The position numbers were made by a program, and so were the translations under genes. 64,000 bases of DNA. Origin: Acidobacteriota bacterium. Its GTDB lineage: Bacteria; Acidobacteriota; Terriglobia; Bryobacterales; Bryobacteraceae. How positions within the stretch are numbered: position 1 is the first letter of the stretch; every line of letters starts with the position of its first letter. Below, piece by piece: positions 26,123 to 35,999 of this stretch. The notes under the pieces were generated by a model. That model was not told where the DNA came from, ran no database searches, and saw only the letters and a program-made list of their open reading frames with translations. Location: the NCBI GenBank assembly GCA_016213775.1, contig JACQZR010000155.1, forward strand, positions 1 through 64,000, written 5' to 3'.

Positions 26123-26835
26123 AGGTAAAAACGCTCGAAATTGACGGCAAGCTCGTCACCGGCGGTCCGGAGGAAACCATCTTCCAGGCCGCCTGGAACA
26201 ACGGCATCCGCATCCCGCGGCTCTGCCACATCGGGGGCCTCTCCGACATCGGCGCATGCCGCCTCTGCCTCGTCGAGGTGGAGGGCCAAAACCGCCTTCT
26301 CGCCTCCTGCCTTACGCCTGTTGAGGAGGGCATGAAGGTACGCACCAACACCGAGTCCCTGCGCCGTTACCGCAAACTCCTGATCGAACTCCTGTTCGCC
26401 GAACGCAACCACGTCTGCGCTGTCTGCGTAGCCAACGGTGCTTGTGAGCTTCAGGATCTCGCTATGTCCCTGGGCGTGACGCACATTCGCGTCCCGTCCC
26501 AACTGCCCCACCTCCCCGTCGACATCAGCCACGATCGCTTCGGCGTCGATCACAACCGCTGCGTCCTCTGTTCGCGCTGCCTCCGCGTTTGCGACGAGGT
26601 GGAAGGCGCGCACACCTGGGACATTGCCGGGCGCGGCCGCAAGTCCATGATGGTCTGCGACCTCGGCGAACCCTGGGGCGTTTCCCAGTCCTGCACCGGC
26701 TGCGGAAAATGCGTCCAGGTCTGCCCCACCGGCGCGCTCTTTCTCAAAGGAAAGACCGTCGGCGAAATGCGCAAAGACCGGTCCTTCCTCAACTTCATCG
26801 TCACCGCAAGGGAGAAGCACATATGGATTCGATAG
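26119..26835 (+). CDS. hoxU: HoxU, NuoG-like iron-sulfur subunit
   Basis: A 238-residue electron-relay subunit. The N-terminal plant-type [2Fe-2S] domain shows PRLCHIGGLSDIGACRLCLV with a later Cys in SCLTPV; next come the NuoG-type C/H motif (HVCAVCVANGACELQDLA) and two ferredoxin [4Fe-4S] motifs, CVLCSRCLRVCDE and CTGCGKCVQVCPT. It carries electrons between the diaphorase and the hydrogenase small subunit. A good ribosome site (GGGAGG) precedes the ATG, which overlaps the hoxF stop. Confidence 0.94.
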   Translation: MKVKTLEIDGKLVTGGPEETIFQAAWNNGIRIPRLCHIGGLSDIGACRLCLVEVEGQNRLLASCLTPVEEGMKVRTNTESLRRYRKLLIELLFAERNHVCAVCVANGACELQDLAMSLGVTHIRVPSQLPHLPVDISHDRFGVDHNRCVLCSRCLRVCDEVEGAHTWDIAGRGRKSMMVCDLGEPWGVSQSCTGCGKCVQVCPTGALFLKGKTVGEMRKDRSFLNFIVTAREKHIWIR

Positions 26836-27359
26836 TTCGTAAGCCCAAGATCGCCACGGTGTGGCTGGGCGGCTGTTCCGGATGCCACATGTCCTTCCTC
26901 GATCTCGACGAACGCCTCATCGAACTCGCCTCCAAAACCGAGATCTGTTACTCGCCGGTCATCGACATCAAAGAGTTCCCGCGCGTCGACTTCGCCCTCG
27001 TCGAAGGCGCGGTCGCCAACGAGGATCACCTCCACGAGATCCACCACATCCGCGAACGCTGCCGCGTCCTCATTGCCTTTGGCGATTGCGCCGTCACCAG
27101 CAACGTCACCGGAATGCGCAATCTCTTTCCGCTCCAGGATCTGATGCGCCAGGTCTACAAAGACGAAGCCTCCCCAAGCGCCGGCATCCCATCCGGCGGC
27201 GTGGTTCCCAAACTCCTGGAACGTGTCCGCCCGCTGCATGAAGTAGTGCATGTCGATCACTTTCTCCCCGGCTGCCCACCCTCCGCGGATGCTATCTGGA
27301 ACCTGCTGATGGAAGTCATCGCAGGCAATCCGCCGAACGAGCCAAGGAGGTTCGGATGA
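26823..27359 (+). CDS. hoxY: HoxY, [NiFe] hydrogenase small subunit
   Basis: A 178-residue small subunit carrying the proximal [4Fe-4S] cluster: WLGGCSGCHMSFLDLDE holds the first two cysteines, AFGDCAVTSNV the third and HFLPGCPPSADAIW the fourth. It has no Tat leader, consistent with a cytoplasmic group 3 enzyme. The ATG lies inside the last codons of hoxU (13-base overlap). Followed after 36 bases by hoxH. Confidence 0.94.
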   Translation: MDSIVRKPKIATVWLGGCSGCHMSFLDLDERLIELASKTEICYSPVIDIKEFPRVDFALVEGAVANEDHLHEIHHIRERCRVLIAFGDCAVTSNVTGMRNLFPLQDLMRQVYKDEASPSAGIPSGGVVPKLLERVRPLHEVVHVDHFLPGCPPSADAIWNLLMEVIAGNPPNEPRRFG

Positions 27360-27395
27360 CGTTTTCATCGGGTTCCCCTCGGAGGCTCAAATAAC

Positions 27396-28814
27396 ATGGC
27401 ACAACGAATTCTCATCAACCCCGTCTCGCGCATTGAAGGACACGCCAAGGTCTCCATCTTTGTCGACGACCACGGTAAGGTGCAATCCACGCAACTCCAC
27501 ATCGCCGAATTCCGCGGCTTTGAGAAGATCTGCGTCGGCCGCCCTTTCCACGAAATGCCCGGTCTGATGTCGCGCGTCTGCGGCATTTGCCCGGTGAGCC
27601 ACATCGTCGCCAGCGCCAAAGCCTGTGACGAGTTGCTCAGCGTGGCCCCACCTCTGGCTGCCGTGCTCCAGCGCCGTCTCATCAACGACGCGCAACTGCT
27701 CCAGTCGCACGCCCTCAGCTTCTTCCACCTGTCCTCGCCGGATCTTTTGCTAGGCTTTGACGCTCCACCGGAATCGCGCAATGTCTTTGGCGTTCTGGAG
27801 AAGCATCCGGACCTCGCCCGCCGTGGCATCCGGTTGCGCCAGTTCGGCCAGACCGTCATCGAGCGCATCACAGGCAAGCGGATTCATCCCAACTGGGGTG
27901 CGCCCGGTGGCGTCCTGTCTAAAGTGTCGGAGGAAATGCGCGACGAGCTCCTCGCCTGGATTCCCGAGGCTCGCGAAACCTGCAAAGCCGCAATGGATCT
28001 GTGGAAGGGCATTGCGGACCGCTTCACCGCCGAAGCCGAGCACATGGGTAAATTCGATTCGCTTTTCCTTGCCACTGTCGATGATGACGGCGTTGTCGAC
28101 TACTACAACGGCAAACTCCGTATCGTCGATGCCCAGGGTGCAATCGTCGCCGATGGCCTGGACCCGAAGGAGTATTACGAATACATCGGGGAGGCCTGCG
28201 AGACTTATTCGTTCATGAAGTTCCCCTACTACAAACCGCTCGGCTATCCGGCGGGGATGTATCGCGTGGGTCCGCTCGCGCGCCTCAACGTTGCTACGTC
28301 GATGGGCACTCCGTGGGCCGACGCCGAACTCGCCGAGTTCAAACAACGCGGCACTGTCAATGAGTCGTTCGCCTACCATCCGGCGCGTCTGGTTGAAATG
28401 ATCGGCGCCGCCGAACGGATCGAGCGCATTCTGGAAGACCCCGAGCTTCTCACTGAGACCACACGCTCGCGTGCGTTCCTCAACCGGCAGGAAGGCGTCG
28501 GCGCGTCGGAAGCCCCGCGCGGCACGCTCTTTCATCACTACCGCGTCGATTCCAACGGTCTGATGGAGCATGCCAACCTGCTGATCGCCACCGCCAACAA
28601 CAACCTCGCCATGCAGCGCGCCGTCCAACAGACCGCCGAGCAATACGTTCTACCGCAGAAGCTGGAAGAAGGGATGCTCAATCGCGTGGAAGCTGTCATC
28701 CGCTGCTACGACCCGTGCCTGTCGTGCTCCACGCATGCCCTCGGGCAGATGCCGCTCATCCTGCAACTGCACTCGCTCACCGGCGAAATCATCGACGAGG
28801 TGCGCCGCATGTGA
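27396..28814 (+). CDS. hoxH: HoxH, [NiFe] hydrogenase large subunit
   Basis: The 472-residue catalytic subunit that binds the NiFe(CN)2CO site. The L1 motif SRVCGICPVSH and the C-terminal L2 motif DPCLSCSTHALG supply the four nickel-ligating cysteines. Residues after STH (ALGQMPLILQ onward, about 25 residues) form the extension normally removed by a maturation protease, the product of the next gene. Together with hoxEFUY the family is the NAD(P)-linked bidirectional group 3d hydrogenase. The last codons, ATGTGA, overlap the start of hoxW. Confidence 0.96.
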   Translation: MAQRILINPVSRIEGHAKVSIFVDDHGKVQSTQLHIAEFRGFEKICVGRPFHEMPGLMSRVCGICPVSHIVASAKACDELLSVAPPLAAVLQRRLINDAQLLQSHALSFFHLSSPDLLLGFDAPPESRNVFGVLEKHPDLARRGIRLRQFGQTVIERITGKRIHPNWGAPGGVLSKVSEEMRDELLAWIPEARETCKAAMDLWKGIADRFTAEAEHMGKFDSLFLATVDDDGVVDYYNGKLRIVDAQGAIVADGLDPKEYYEYIGEACETYSFMKFPYYKPLGYPAGMYRVGPLARLNVATSMGTPWADAELAEFKQRGTVNESFAYHPARLVEMIGAAERIERILEDPELLTETTRSRAFLNRQEGVGASEAPRGTLFHHYRVDSNGLMEHANLLIATANNNLAMQRAVQQTAEQYVLPQKLEEGMLNRVEAVIRCYDPCLSCSTHALGQMPLILQLHSLTGEIIDEVRRM

Positions 28815-29131
28815 AGCATCTCATCATCGCCATCGGCAATCCACTTCGGGGCGAGGACAACGTCGCCCACGAGGCTGCTCTCAAGGCGCCGTCGGACGCC
28901 ACAGTCCTTCACGTTATTCAACTGACGCCGGAGCTCGCCGCCGAATTCCCCGGTTATGACACTGTGGTATTTCTGGATGCCGATACCGGTGCGCCCCTGG
29001 AAGTTGCAGTCGCCACGGGCCCGCTGTCTCACCACTGCTCGCCCCAATACATCGTCGCCCTCGCCCGCTGCTTGTATGAGTGGCAAGGCGAAGCCCACGT
29101 CCGCGGCATCCCCGCGTGCCAATTTGATTAG
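28811..29131 (+). CDS. hoxW: Hydrogenase maturation protease, short HoxW
   Basis: A 106-residue HycI/HoxW-family endopeptidase that should remove the C-terminal peptide of HoxH after nickel insertion. GTG 28811 overlaps the end of hoxH. The N-terminal IAIGNPLRGEDN, the middle VVFLDAD and the SHHCSP histidine segment match the three nickel-binding positions of the family. Typical members are about 150 residues; here the frame stops at TAG after GIPACQFD, where the family usually continues with a FGEGLS-like motif and a final helix. It may be truncated, and the frame does not resume after the stop. Confidence 0.85.
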   Translation: MKHLIIAIGNPLRGEDNVAHEAALKAPSDATVLHVIQLTPELAAEFPGYDTVVFLDADTGAPLEVAVATGPLSHHCSPQYIVALARCLYEWQGEAHVRGIPACQFD

Positions 29132-29174
29132 TTAAAGCGACCGTTGATTTTGCTCAGCTCAAAAGACAGCGGCC

Positions 29175-29708
29175 TCAGAGGGTTTCCTGCTCCACCAACA
29201 TTCGAATGTTTGGCAATGACGGCATCCCGATCACTTCGTCAACCAGACCCAGCCAATACGCGTCCGTGGCCGACAGGGGATTCTCCCCTTCCTGCAGGGA
29301 GTGGCAGAGCGCAATGAAGAATTGCCACAAGGGGCGCATCCCGGTTTTCACTTCTTCCGCGCCGGTCTCTCCCTTCTCTGCGCTCTTGGTGGCTCCAAAA
29401 TACGGCGCCCATATCCTGCCGAGATCTTCGATGATTTCGTTACGCTGGTAAGTGAGGTGGTCTATGAGCAGATGGAAGTCTGCCTCCACCAGAGCTAGCC
29501 CTCCCCCTGAGAATGTCCACTCCGGCGATGGATGAGTTTCCAGTTCGAATTGGATTACACCCGCTAGAAGTGCAGCTTCCAGCACGGCAAGCCGCTCACT
29601 TCTGGTACCCACACCCGACAACTCCCCGGACACGGAGCGCAGCAGGCCTTGATTCCGCTCATATCGTTTGAGTGCGGCATCCAATATTGCCGCGCTCCCC
29701 TGACTCAC
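29175..29708 (-). CDS. C-terminal part of a split ClpP-like protease
   Basis: A 177-residue frame opening with a GTG (MSQGSAAILDAALKR) in exactly the same frame as the ClpP-like gene upstream, from which it is separated only by TGA (29715-29717) and two codons. The last 40 residues (NPLSATDAYWLGLVDEVIG) resemble the end of ClpP (LSAPEAVEYGLVD), the part that normally closes the active-site handle. The middle is a ~100-residue helical insert (VEADFHLLIDHLTYQRNEII). The parsimonious reading is one 356-residue protein cut by a stop; independent translation from the GTG is possible, since AAAGAGA precedes it. Confidence 0.65.
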   Translation of the reverse strand: MSQGSAAILDAALKRYERNQGLLRSVSGELSGVGTRSERLAVLEAALLAGVIQFELETHPSPEWTFSGGGLALVEADFHLLIDHLTYQRNEIIEDLGRIWAPYFGATKSAEKGETGAEEVKTGMRPLWQFFIALCHSLQEGENPLSATDAYWLGLVDEVIGMPSLPNIRMLVEQETL

Positions 29709-29714
29709 TCTCTT

Positions 29715-30245
29715 TCATGAATCCTCTACAAATGCCTGTACGCCAGGAATCTCCGGCCATTTGGAACTCAGCAGAAGATAGCGATGCAAGAATCGCGAAA
29801 AGCACCTTTGCGCCATAACGCGAGCCATCTTAGCGTTGTGGTCCTTTAGCAACTCCGTCATCCAAAGCGCGTCTTCCTGCGTGATGTTCTCTCGAACTGG
29901 ATACCGGACACCATGAAAATGGACCACAGTCTCGGGCTGGATCATGGCATAGTCACCGCTGCACAAAAGATGCGCCGCGGCACTGGCCACAAGTCCACTC
30001 GCAGCGGTAAGAATTCGGCATGGAGGTGTGTTGTCTTGGTCTGAAGCACGTAGAAGCCGGAGGAGAAGGTCGGCACTTTCGATACTGCCGCCTGGGCTGT
30101 CAATGTACACCGTGATGGGTGAACGGTTCTCGAATTGTAGTGCAAAAACGGCAGGCGCCACGCTGTCAACCAGACGTTGGCCGATTTCTCCGCGAATGTG
30201 GATAGACCGATTCGGATTGGCTCGAAAGTCAGGATTCCAGCCCAT
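29715..30245 (-). CDS. ClpP-like serine protease, N-terminal part
   Basis: A 176-residue ClpP/crotonase-fold protein. Beta strands and the oxyanion region PITVYIDSPGGSIESADLLL, the nucleophile in GLVASAAAHLLCSGDY and the histidine in VVHFHGVR are in ClpP order and spacing. The usual C-terminal handle and acidic triad residue are missing here but can be found in the next frame (29175-29708), past an in-frame TGA. ATG shares one base with the stop of the small gene upstream (TAATG). No ClpX/ClpA partner gene is nearby. Function unknown. Confidence 0.75.
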   Translation of the reverse strand: MGWNPDFRANPNRSIHIRGEIGQRLVDSVAPAVFALQFENRSPITVYIDSPGGSIESADLLLRLLRASDQDNTPPCRILTAASGLVASAAAHLLCSGDYAMIQPETVVHFHGVRYPVRENITQEDALWMTELLKDHNAKMARVMAQRCFSRFLHRYLLLSSKWPEIPGVQAFVEDS

Positions 30246-30439
30246 TACGCTGACGCGTTACGTACCTGACTGCCCTTGCGGGATTGATTCCGTGAGTCTG
30301 TGATAGACCGATAGTAGGCGGCAAGGTCGTTCCCGAATCGATCATGAGCACGGAGGACGGCCACCCGCAAAGCTTCCATTGCCGGACTCAGCTTGCGAGC
30401 CTGCCTCCTTAGGGCATTGCTTTGGTTCTGCTCGGACAT
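30245..30439 (-). CDS. Small protein coupled to the ClpP-like gene
   Basis: A 64-residue, charged, helix-prone protein (SEQNQSNALRRQARKLSPAM, AHDRFGNDLAAYYRSI). ATG 30439 follows a strong ribosome site (GAAGGGAGGGAGA), which decides it over longer readings. It is followed without gap by the ClpP-like gene (TAATG), so it is co-translated and may be an adaptor, inhibitor or substrate of that protease. No family is recognised. Confidence 0.6.
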   Translation of the reverse strand: MSEQNQSNALRRQARKLSPAMEALRVAVLRAHDRFGNDLAAYYRSITDSRNQSRKGSQVRNASA

Positions 30440-30718
30440 TCTCCCTCCCTTCACTCTATCGGAGAAAACCCAAGTCCACAATAGGAAAATCTACCGGCCG
30501 CGAATCAACGCCTGCAGTGTCGTCCGAACGACGATTCCGTTCTTGCCATTGGCGGTGGACACGGACCGATCGCCTCGGAAAACAAGCCGCCGCGCTGCAC
30601 CGCGAGGCATTCGAATCCGGAGACAACCCTTACGCTTACAATCGCCTTGTCGGCTGGTTTCTTTGTGGCTGACGGCTGCGGGAAAGCGGCCCTGCCAAAC
30701 GGCGCATTAGACCCAAGC
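30440..30718. other. Intergenic region, no gene recognised
   Basis: About 280 bases between the divergent start of the small gene and the end of the kinase gene. On the plus strand a fragment ending in HREAFESGDNPYAYNRLVGW reads like protein, but it has no start and stops at 30672; it may be an old gene remnant. No terminator hairpin with a T-run was seen. Confidence 0.4.
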
Positions 30719-33388
30719 TTACCACTTACTTCCAGGACTCCCGTCTGGCTGGCCCTTCGGCAGCAGCATCGTCCAATCGCTCAGAAACTGCGTTTCCAGC
30801 TCTTCCGGTTCGTCGGTGGAAAGCAGCAGCATCCGCCCATCCCGCGCGATGGTGCCGATCTTGCCGTAGCCTGACATCTGCGCAGTCACCGAAGCGAACT
30901 GGACCACCGGCGGGCCCAGTTCCGGCATGCGTCCTGGAGCCAACTGCACGCTGTGACAAACGATCGCGTCCTTGAGGCGTGGCACACCGCACAGCTTCCG
31001 GCCGTCATGAGAGAAGAACGGACCGGCCAGGTAGAAGTTGAAAGCGCCGCCGGTGGCAGGTTCCGCTTGTGGTTCGGGGCGCCACGGTACGAATCTTGCC
31101 ATAGCCCCGCCCAGTGGTACCAGAAGCCAATTCCCGTCTGGAGTAAAACGGGCCTTGGGACCAGGGAAAGGCTCACTACGAGTCGCAAGCCAGGTTTCCG
31201 GACGCGACGTTCCCGTGCCGCTCGTAGACAGAACCAGGAGGCTCGTTCCCGCGATTTGAGACGGCCCAAACAGCAGGTACCGGCCGTCCCTGGAAATTTC
31301 CATCAGCGTGAGTGGTGCCTCCGACCGGCCAACCGGCTCTGGCCGGCTGACCCCCTCGATAGGATGCCGAACGGTCTGCCACGATCCGTCGGCCTGCTCC
31401 GCCTGGTAGTAGAGCATCCGGCTGTCCGGGGTCCACGCCAGACCCTGTCCCACGTTGTCCCAAGGCCCCGTCAGCCGCCGCGAGTTGCCGCTGCGCGCAT
31501 CGTATAGCGTCACCCCTTTCCTCGGATACCCTGTGATGGCGGCGACCTGCTTCTCATCCGGCGACAATAGGATCTCGTTCGAGGCGATCCGGTCTGCCAG
31601 AGTCGCCAGCACCGTCCCATCCATCGCATGCCAGCGGATGCGGAAGACCGGCGCGGCCATGAAGTTTCGCCGGAAAACCAACCGCCCATTCTCGCTCACC
31701 TCAAACGTCGGCCTCCGCTGAGGGAAATACGCCCCGACCCCGTCCACCAATTGCACGGGCTCGCCGATCTTTTGTCCCGTGACCGGATCGACGGCAACCG
31801 CCATCAGCCGTGGAGACTCCTCGGGTGTGTAGAACATATGCCACTGCCCGCTTTGCGGATGGCGCGCGAATTGGACGCGTAATCCCAGGCGCATCAGTTC
31901 CACGGGGCTTCCGCCTTTCACCGAGCCGCGGTAGAGCGTCTTGCGTTCCGCAGGCGGGCCGGCGGTAAAAACAAAATCGCTCCCGGCGGGAAGCAGCGTG
32001 GGGTTCAGTATTACATGGCCCGGCGGCAATCGGATGAGCAGTTCCCTGCTCGCACCCGTCGCCAGGTTGAGGTGATGCAATTTTGCGGACGAGACAAAAA
32101 CAATCTCTCCCGAACGGAGCGATCCTCGCCAGGCGGCGCCTCCCGGCTCTGGCGCCGTGGCCACCTCGCGGACCTCCGATGTCGCCACCGGCATGATGCA
32201 AAGCTTGCCTTGCCGGAAGAATCCGATCGCGGAAGAATCGCCCGACCAGAACGGCCAAAACGCCCCCTGGGTGCCGGGAAGCGTCCGCGGCAGGAGTTCA
32301 GAAAAATATCGCAGCGACAGCCCGTCCAGAGACATACTCACCATCGCGGCCCCATCGGGGCTTATTGGGGAAGTCGTCCGGCTCCCATCCACGTTGAATC
32401 TCAACGGTGGCGGCGGATTGCGCCGTACTCCGGCTCGCAGCCACAAGAAAGCGAATGCCACCGCCAAAACGGCCGCGGCGCCCACCAGCGCCATCCACAA
32501 AACCGGCCGGCCCACAGGCGCCAGTGCCGGGGTGCTCTCCACCATCGGAGCGCGCAACTCCAGCACCACATCGCGCATCGACTGCCAGCGGTCCTCCGGA
32601 TCCTTCGCCAGGCATCGCCGCACCAGCCGCTCCAGCCACGCCGGCGTCACCGGCTTCACCGCCATCGGCACCGGATCCATCGACAGAATCGCCCCCACCA
32701 GGCTCGAGTAGCTCTTCCCCTCAAACGCCTTCCGCCCCGTCACCATCTCGTACAGCACCGCGCCGAAGGCCCAGATATCGCTCCGCGCATCGGCTTCTTT
32801 GCCTTCAAACTGCTCCGGTGCCATGTACTGCGGGGTCCCCAGCACCGTGCCTTCCGTGGTTAGCGATTTGACGATAGTGGCATCCGTCGGTCCCGGCTTA
32901 GCCGTCGATTTGGCCAACCCGAAGTCGAGCACCTTCACCCCATCGCGCGTCAGCATGATGTTGCCCGGCTTGATGTCTCGGTGCGTCACGCCAGCCCGAT
33001 GCGCCCGGTCCAACGCATCGGCCGTCTGCTGCGCATAGGCAACGGCTGTCTCCAGCGGAAGCGCCCCACGTCCGATGCGTGCTTCCAGCGTCTCTCCCTC
33101 CAGATACTCCATCACCATGTAGCCCCCGACACCTTCCTGATTGCCGATGTCGTACAGCGTGCAAATATTCGGATGATTCAGCGAAGCCACCGCGCGCGCC
33201 TCGCGCTCGAATCGCGCCCGCAACTCTTCACGCTGAGCGATATGCGCTGGCAGCACCTTGATGGCAACCGTCCGGTCGAGCCGCGTATCGCGGGCTTTGT
33301 ACACCTCGCCCATGCCGCCCGCCCCAATCGGAGCGACGATCTCGTACGGACCCAGTTTGTCGCCAGCCGTTAGAGCCACGGGATTCAT
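30719..33388 (-). CDS. Membrane Ser/Thr protein kinase with C-terminal propeller sensor (copy 1)
   Basis: An 889-residue PknB-type kinase. The N-terminal kinase domain shows the glycine loop [11 protein letters not shown], Lys in VAIKVLP, the catalytic [10 protein letters not shown] and DFGLA, and the activation segment ending [10 protein letters not shown], so all key residues are present. One transmembrane helix ([20 protein letters not shown]) leads to a ~550-residue periplasmic TolB/WD40-like propeller ([24 protein letters not shown]). This layout is common in Acidobacteria and presumably senses envelope signals. ATG overlaps the stop of copy 2 by four bases; its kinase half is almost identical to that copy, its sensor is not. 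Confidence 0.92.
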   Translation of the reverse strand: MNPVALTAGDKLGPYEIVAPIGAGGMGEVYKARDTRLDRTVAIKVLPAHIAQREELRARFEREARAVASLNHPNICTLYDIGNQEGVGGYMVMEYLEGETLEARIGRGALPLETAVAYAQQTADALDRAHRAGVTHRDIKPGNIMLTRDGVKVLDFGLAKSTAKPGPTDATIVKSLTTEGTVLGTPQYMAPEQFEGKEADARSDIWAFGAVLYEMVTGRKAFEGKSYSSLVGAILSMDPVPMAVKPVTPAWLERLVRRCLAKDPEDRWQSMRDVVLELRAPMVESTPALAPVGRPVLWMALVGAAAVLAVAFAFLWLRAGVRRNPPPPLRFNVDGSRTTSPISPDGAAMVSMSLDGLSLRYFSELLPRTLPGTQGAFWPFWSGDSSAIGFFRQGKLCIMPVATSEVREVATAPEPGGAAWRGSLRSGEIVFVSSAKLHHLNLATGASRELLIRLPPGHVILNPTLLPAGSDFVFTAGPPAERKTLYRGSVKGGSPVELMRLGLRVQFARHPQSGQWHMFYTPEESPRLMAVAVDPVTGQKIGEPVQLVDGVGAYFPQRRPTFEVSENGRLVFRRNFMAAPVFRIRWHAMDGTVLATLADRIASNEILLSPDEKQVAAITGYPRKGVTLYDARSGNSRRLTGPWDNVGQGLAWTPDSRMLYYQAEQADGSWQTVRHPIEGVSRPEPVGRSEAPLTLMEISRDGRYLLFGPSQIAGTSLLVLSTSGTGTSRPETWLATRSEPFPGPKARFTPDGNWLLVPLGGAMARFVPWRPEPQAEPATGGAFNFYLAGPFFSHDGRKLCGVPRLKDAIVCHSVQLAPGRMPELGPPVVQFASVTAQMSGYGKIGTIARDGRMLLLSTDEPEELETQFLSDWTMLLPKGQPDGSPGSKW

Positions 33389-35973
33389 TTCTCCAGCCGC
33401 GCCGCATAATTCAGCACCACCACCATCGGCGCCTCCTGCGCATCGCCAGCCGGCTCCAGCACGAGAAACCGCTTCCCGTCACGCGCCGGCGCAAAGGAAC
33501 TCGCCCTGCTCACACGGAACAATGTCTCTGCTTTCCCCACCCGGACCACCGACTGCTGCAAGCCTATGGCGGCCGACATTACCTTGCGCTCCGCACCGTA
33601 CCAATACAACTCTTTGCCGTCAGCTCGCCAGTGGGGGTTGCTACCCCCGGCGACCAACCACTTGCCGCTACGCTCCGGAAATCCTTGCACATAGATTTCT
33701 GGTCGCCCCGATTCCTGAGACGAGTAGGCTACCCACCGCCCGTCCGGTGAGAACGCACCAAAGCCCTCGGCCGCCCTCGTCTTCAGATATTCCCGCGGTT
33801 TCTGTTCCCCTTCTATCGGAAAGGCCACAATGTCCACGCTGCCCAGTAAGAGGAACTTCCCGTCCGGTGACACCGAGCTGATAGTGCCGCCGTTGTCGAG
33901 GTCGTGTCCAAGTTCTTCCTCCTCTCCGGCCCCATCGCTCGATTTCCGAAACAAGCCTCTCGTCTTGGCGTAGTAGAGATACTTCCCATCCGGCGACCAT
34001 CGAGGAGCGACACCGCCCTTGAACGTAATACGAGTGCGCGAGCCATTCGTCAGGTCCATCACCCAAACATCGGACTCCCGCCGGCTTGCCCCTGTCGAGT
34101 AAGCAACCCTCTTGTCATCGTCCGACAGGCTGATAAAACTCGTGGATACCACCGGCTCTCCGATTTTCTCCAGTATCCTCCCCGTGCGGTCGCACCATGC
34201 GAACTGACTCAACGGCTCTTTCTCGGGCTGCGAGTAGAACAATGTCCCGTTTCCCGATACGGAAAAATCCGAGTAGCGGTTGGCAGTGCCCAAGCGAAGC
34301 GAATCGGCGACTCTGGCCACCTCCCCCGTCATCCGCGGCGGGTCCAATTGCAGCCGTTGTGCCATCAGCGATCCATCCTCCTGGACATACAGAAGCCGGC
34401 CGGAGTAGGGATCATAGACTCCGCGATATCTTGTCGACATGAGGAATGTCGCTGGTTTGCCGTCCAGAGAGCCGATCGCTAAGCCGGATCTTTTCTCGTC
34501 CTTATTCCGAGTCAGGTAAAGGAACCGTTTGCCGCCGGGGAGAAACTGCGGATACGTATGACCCGTTTCCCCTTCTGCCTCGTTGATCCGTGTCACTGGC
34601 GAGGGCGCACCACCCGAGGCCGAGATACGAAACAGACCCACCCTCTCCTCGCCAAACAGAATCTGCCCGGCTTCATTCCACGAACCACCGCGGCCAGGCC
34701 CGGCGTCGCAGAGATTCGTGGGAGCGCCTCCACCCAGATCGATCCGTTTCAACTTCCCTTGGGCCACAAACCCAATGGACTTACTGTCCGGCGACCAGAA
34801 CGGACGGGATGCTCCATCCGTCCCGGAGACTGGTTGCGAATTCAGCGAATCCAGTGACCGCACGTATAATAATCGTTCGCGCCCCGTCGCGGCCACGAAT
34901 GCGAGTTTCCGGCCGTCCGGCGAGATGGCCGAACCCCCTACTCCCAGAAAGCTTTGGATAGCTGCCCAATTGGTCCCTTCCGGCGGCGTCACATCCAGAT
35001 GAACCGCACCCGCCTGATCCACTGGCCTGCTGCCTCTCCACGCCCAGGCGCCCCAGCCCAACACTGCCGCCAGCAACGCCGCGGCCGCGATTCCCCACGC
35101 CCAGCGGTTCGCTCCACCCGATGCCGGTGTCGTTTCCCGTGGCGGCGTTGCCAAGTCCAGAAAAACGTCCCGCATCGATTGATAGCGTTCCTCGGGGTCC
35201 TTTGCCAGACACCGCCTCACCAGCCTCTCCAGCCATGCGGGCGGGAACGGCTGCACCGCCATCGGCGCAGGATCGGCCGAAAGGATCGCTCCCACCAGGC
35301 TCGAATAGCTCTTCCCCTCGAACGCCTTCCGCCCCGTCACCATCTCGTACACCACCGCGCCGAACGCCCAGATGTCACTCCGCGCATCGGCTTCCTTGCC
35401 TTCAAACTGCTCCGGTGCCATGTACTGCGGGGTCCCCAGCACCGTGCCTTCCGTGGTCAGCGATTTGACGATAGTGGCATCCGTCGGTCCCGGCTTAGCC
35501 GTCGATTTCGCCAAGCCGAAGTCGAGCACCTTCACCCCATCGCGCGTCAGCATGATGTTGCCCGGCTTGATGTCGCGATGCGTCACCCCAGCCCGGTGTG
35601 CCCGGTCCAACGCATCGGCCGTTTGCGTGGCATACCGTAAAGCAGCATCCACCTCCAAGGGTCCACGATCGATCCGACCCGCCAGCGTCTCGCCTTCCAG
35701 ATACTCCATCACCATGAAGGCCGTGCCGTCCTGCTCGCCGATGTCGTACAACACGCAGATGTTCGGATGATTCAGCGAAGCCACCGCGCGCGCCTCGCGC
35801 TCAAACCGCGCCCGCAGATCCTCGCGTTTGGCAATGTGTTCCGGCAACACCTTAATCGCGACCGTCCGCTCCAGTCGCGAATCCCGCGCTTTGTACACCT
35901 CCCCCATGCCGCCCGCCCCAATCGGAGCGAGAATCTCGTACGGACCTAGCTTGTCGCCAGTAGTGAGAGGCAT
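33385..35973 (-). CDS. Membrane Ser/Thr protein kinase with C-terminal propeller sensor (copy 2)
   Basis: An 862-residue paralogue, first gene of the two-kinase unit. Kinase motifs are intact ([51 protein letters not shown]). The stretch from [10 protein letters not shown] to [19 protein letters not shown] is nearly identical to copy 1 in both protein and DNA (for example 32821-32960 versus 35419-35558). A membrane helix ([22 protein letters not shown]) precedes a TolB-type propeller ([32 protein letters not shown]). The overlap ATGA with copy 1 means they are co-translated. Substrates unknown. Confidence 0.92.
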   Translation of the reverse strand: MPLTTGDKLGPYEILAPIGAGGMGEVYKARDSRLERTVAIKVLPEHIAKREDLRARFEREARAVASLNHPNICVLYDIGEQDGTAFMVMEYLEGETLAGRIDRGPLEVDAALRYATQTADALDRAHRAGVTHRDIKPGNIMLTRDGVKVLDFGLAKSTAKPGPTDATIVKSLTTEGTVLGTPQYMAPEQFEGKEADARSDIWAFGAVVYEMVTGRKAFEGKSYSSLVGAILSADPAPMAVQPFPPAWLERLVRRCLAKDPEERYQSMRDVFLDLATPPRETTPASGGANRWAWGIAAAALLAAVLGWGAWAWRGSRPVDQAGAVHLDVTPPEGTNWAAIQSFLGVGGSAISPDGRKLAFVAATGRERLLYVRSLDSLNSQPVSGTDGASRPFWSPDSKSIGFVAQGKLKRIDLGGGAPTNLCDAGPGRGGSWNEAGQILFGEERVGLFRISASGGAPSPVTRINEAEGETGHTYPQFLPGGKRFLYLTRNKDEKRSGLAIGSLDGKPATFLMSTRYRGVYDPYSGRLLYVQEDGSLMAQRLQLDPPRMTGEVARVADSLRLGTANRYSDFSVSGNGTLFYSQPEKEPLSQFAWCDRTGRILEKIGEPVVSTSFISLSDDDKRVAYSTGASRRESDVWVMDLTNGSRTRITFKGGVAPRWSPDGKYLYYAKTRGLFRKSSDGAGEEEELGHDLDNGGTISSVSPDGKFLLLGSVDIVAFPIEGEQKPREYLKTRAAEGFGAFSPDGRWVAYSSQESGRPEIYVQGFPERSGKWLVAGGSNPHWRADGKELYWYGAERKVMSAAIGLQQSVVRVGKAETLFRVSRASSFAPARDGKRFLVLEPAGDAQEAPMVVVLNYAARLEK

Positions 35974-35999
35974 TAGCGCGTACAGATCAGTCTATCCGA

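Noticed and set aside
29715-29717. Selenocysteine at the TGA in the ClpP-like gene
   Set aside because: No known ClpP selenoprotein, no hairpin at SECIS distance, and the residue is in a variable region; nonsense mutation or a split gene is simpler.
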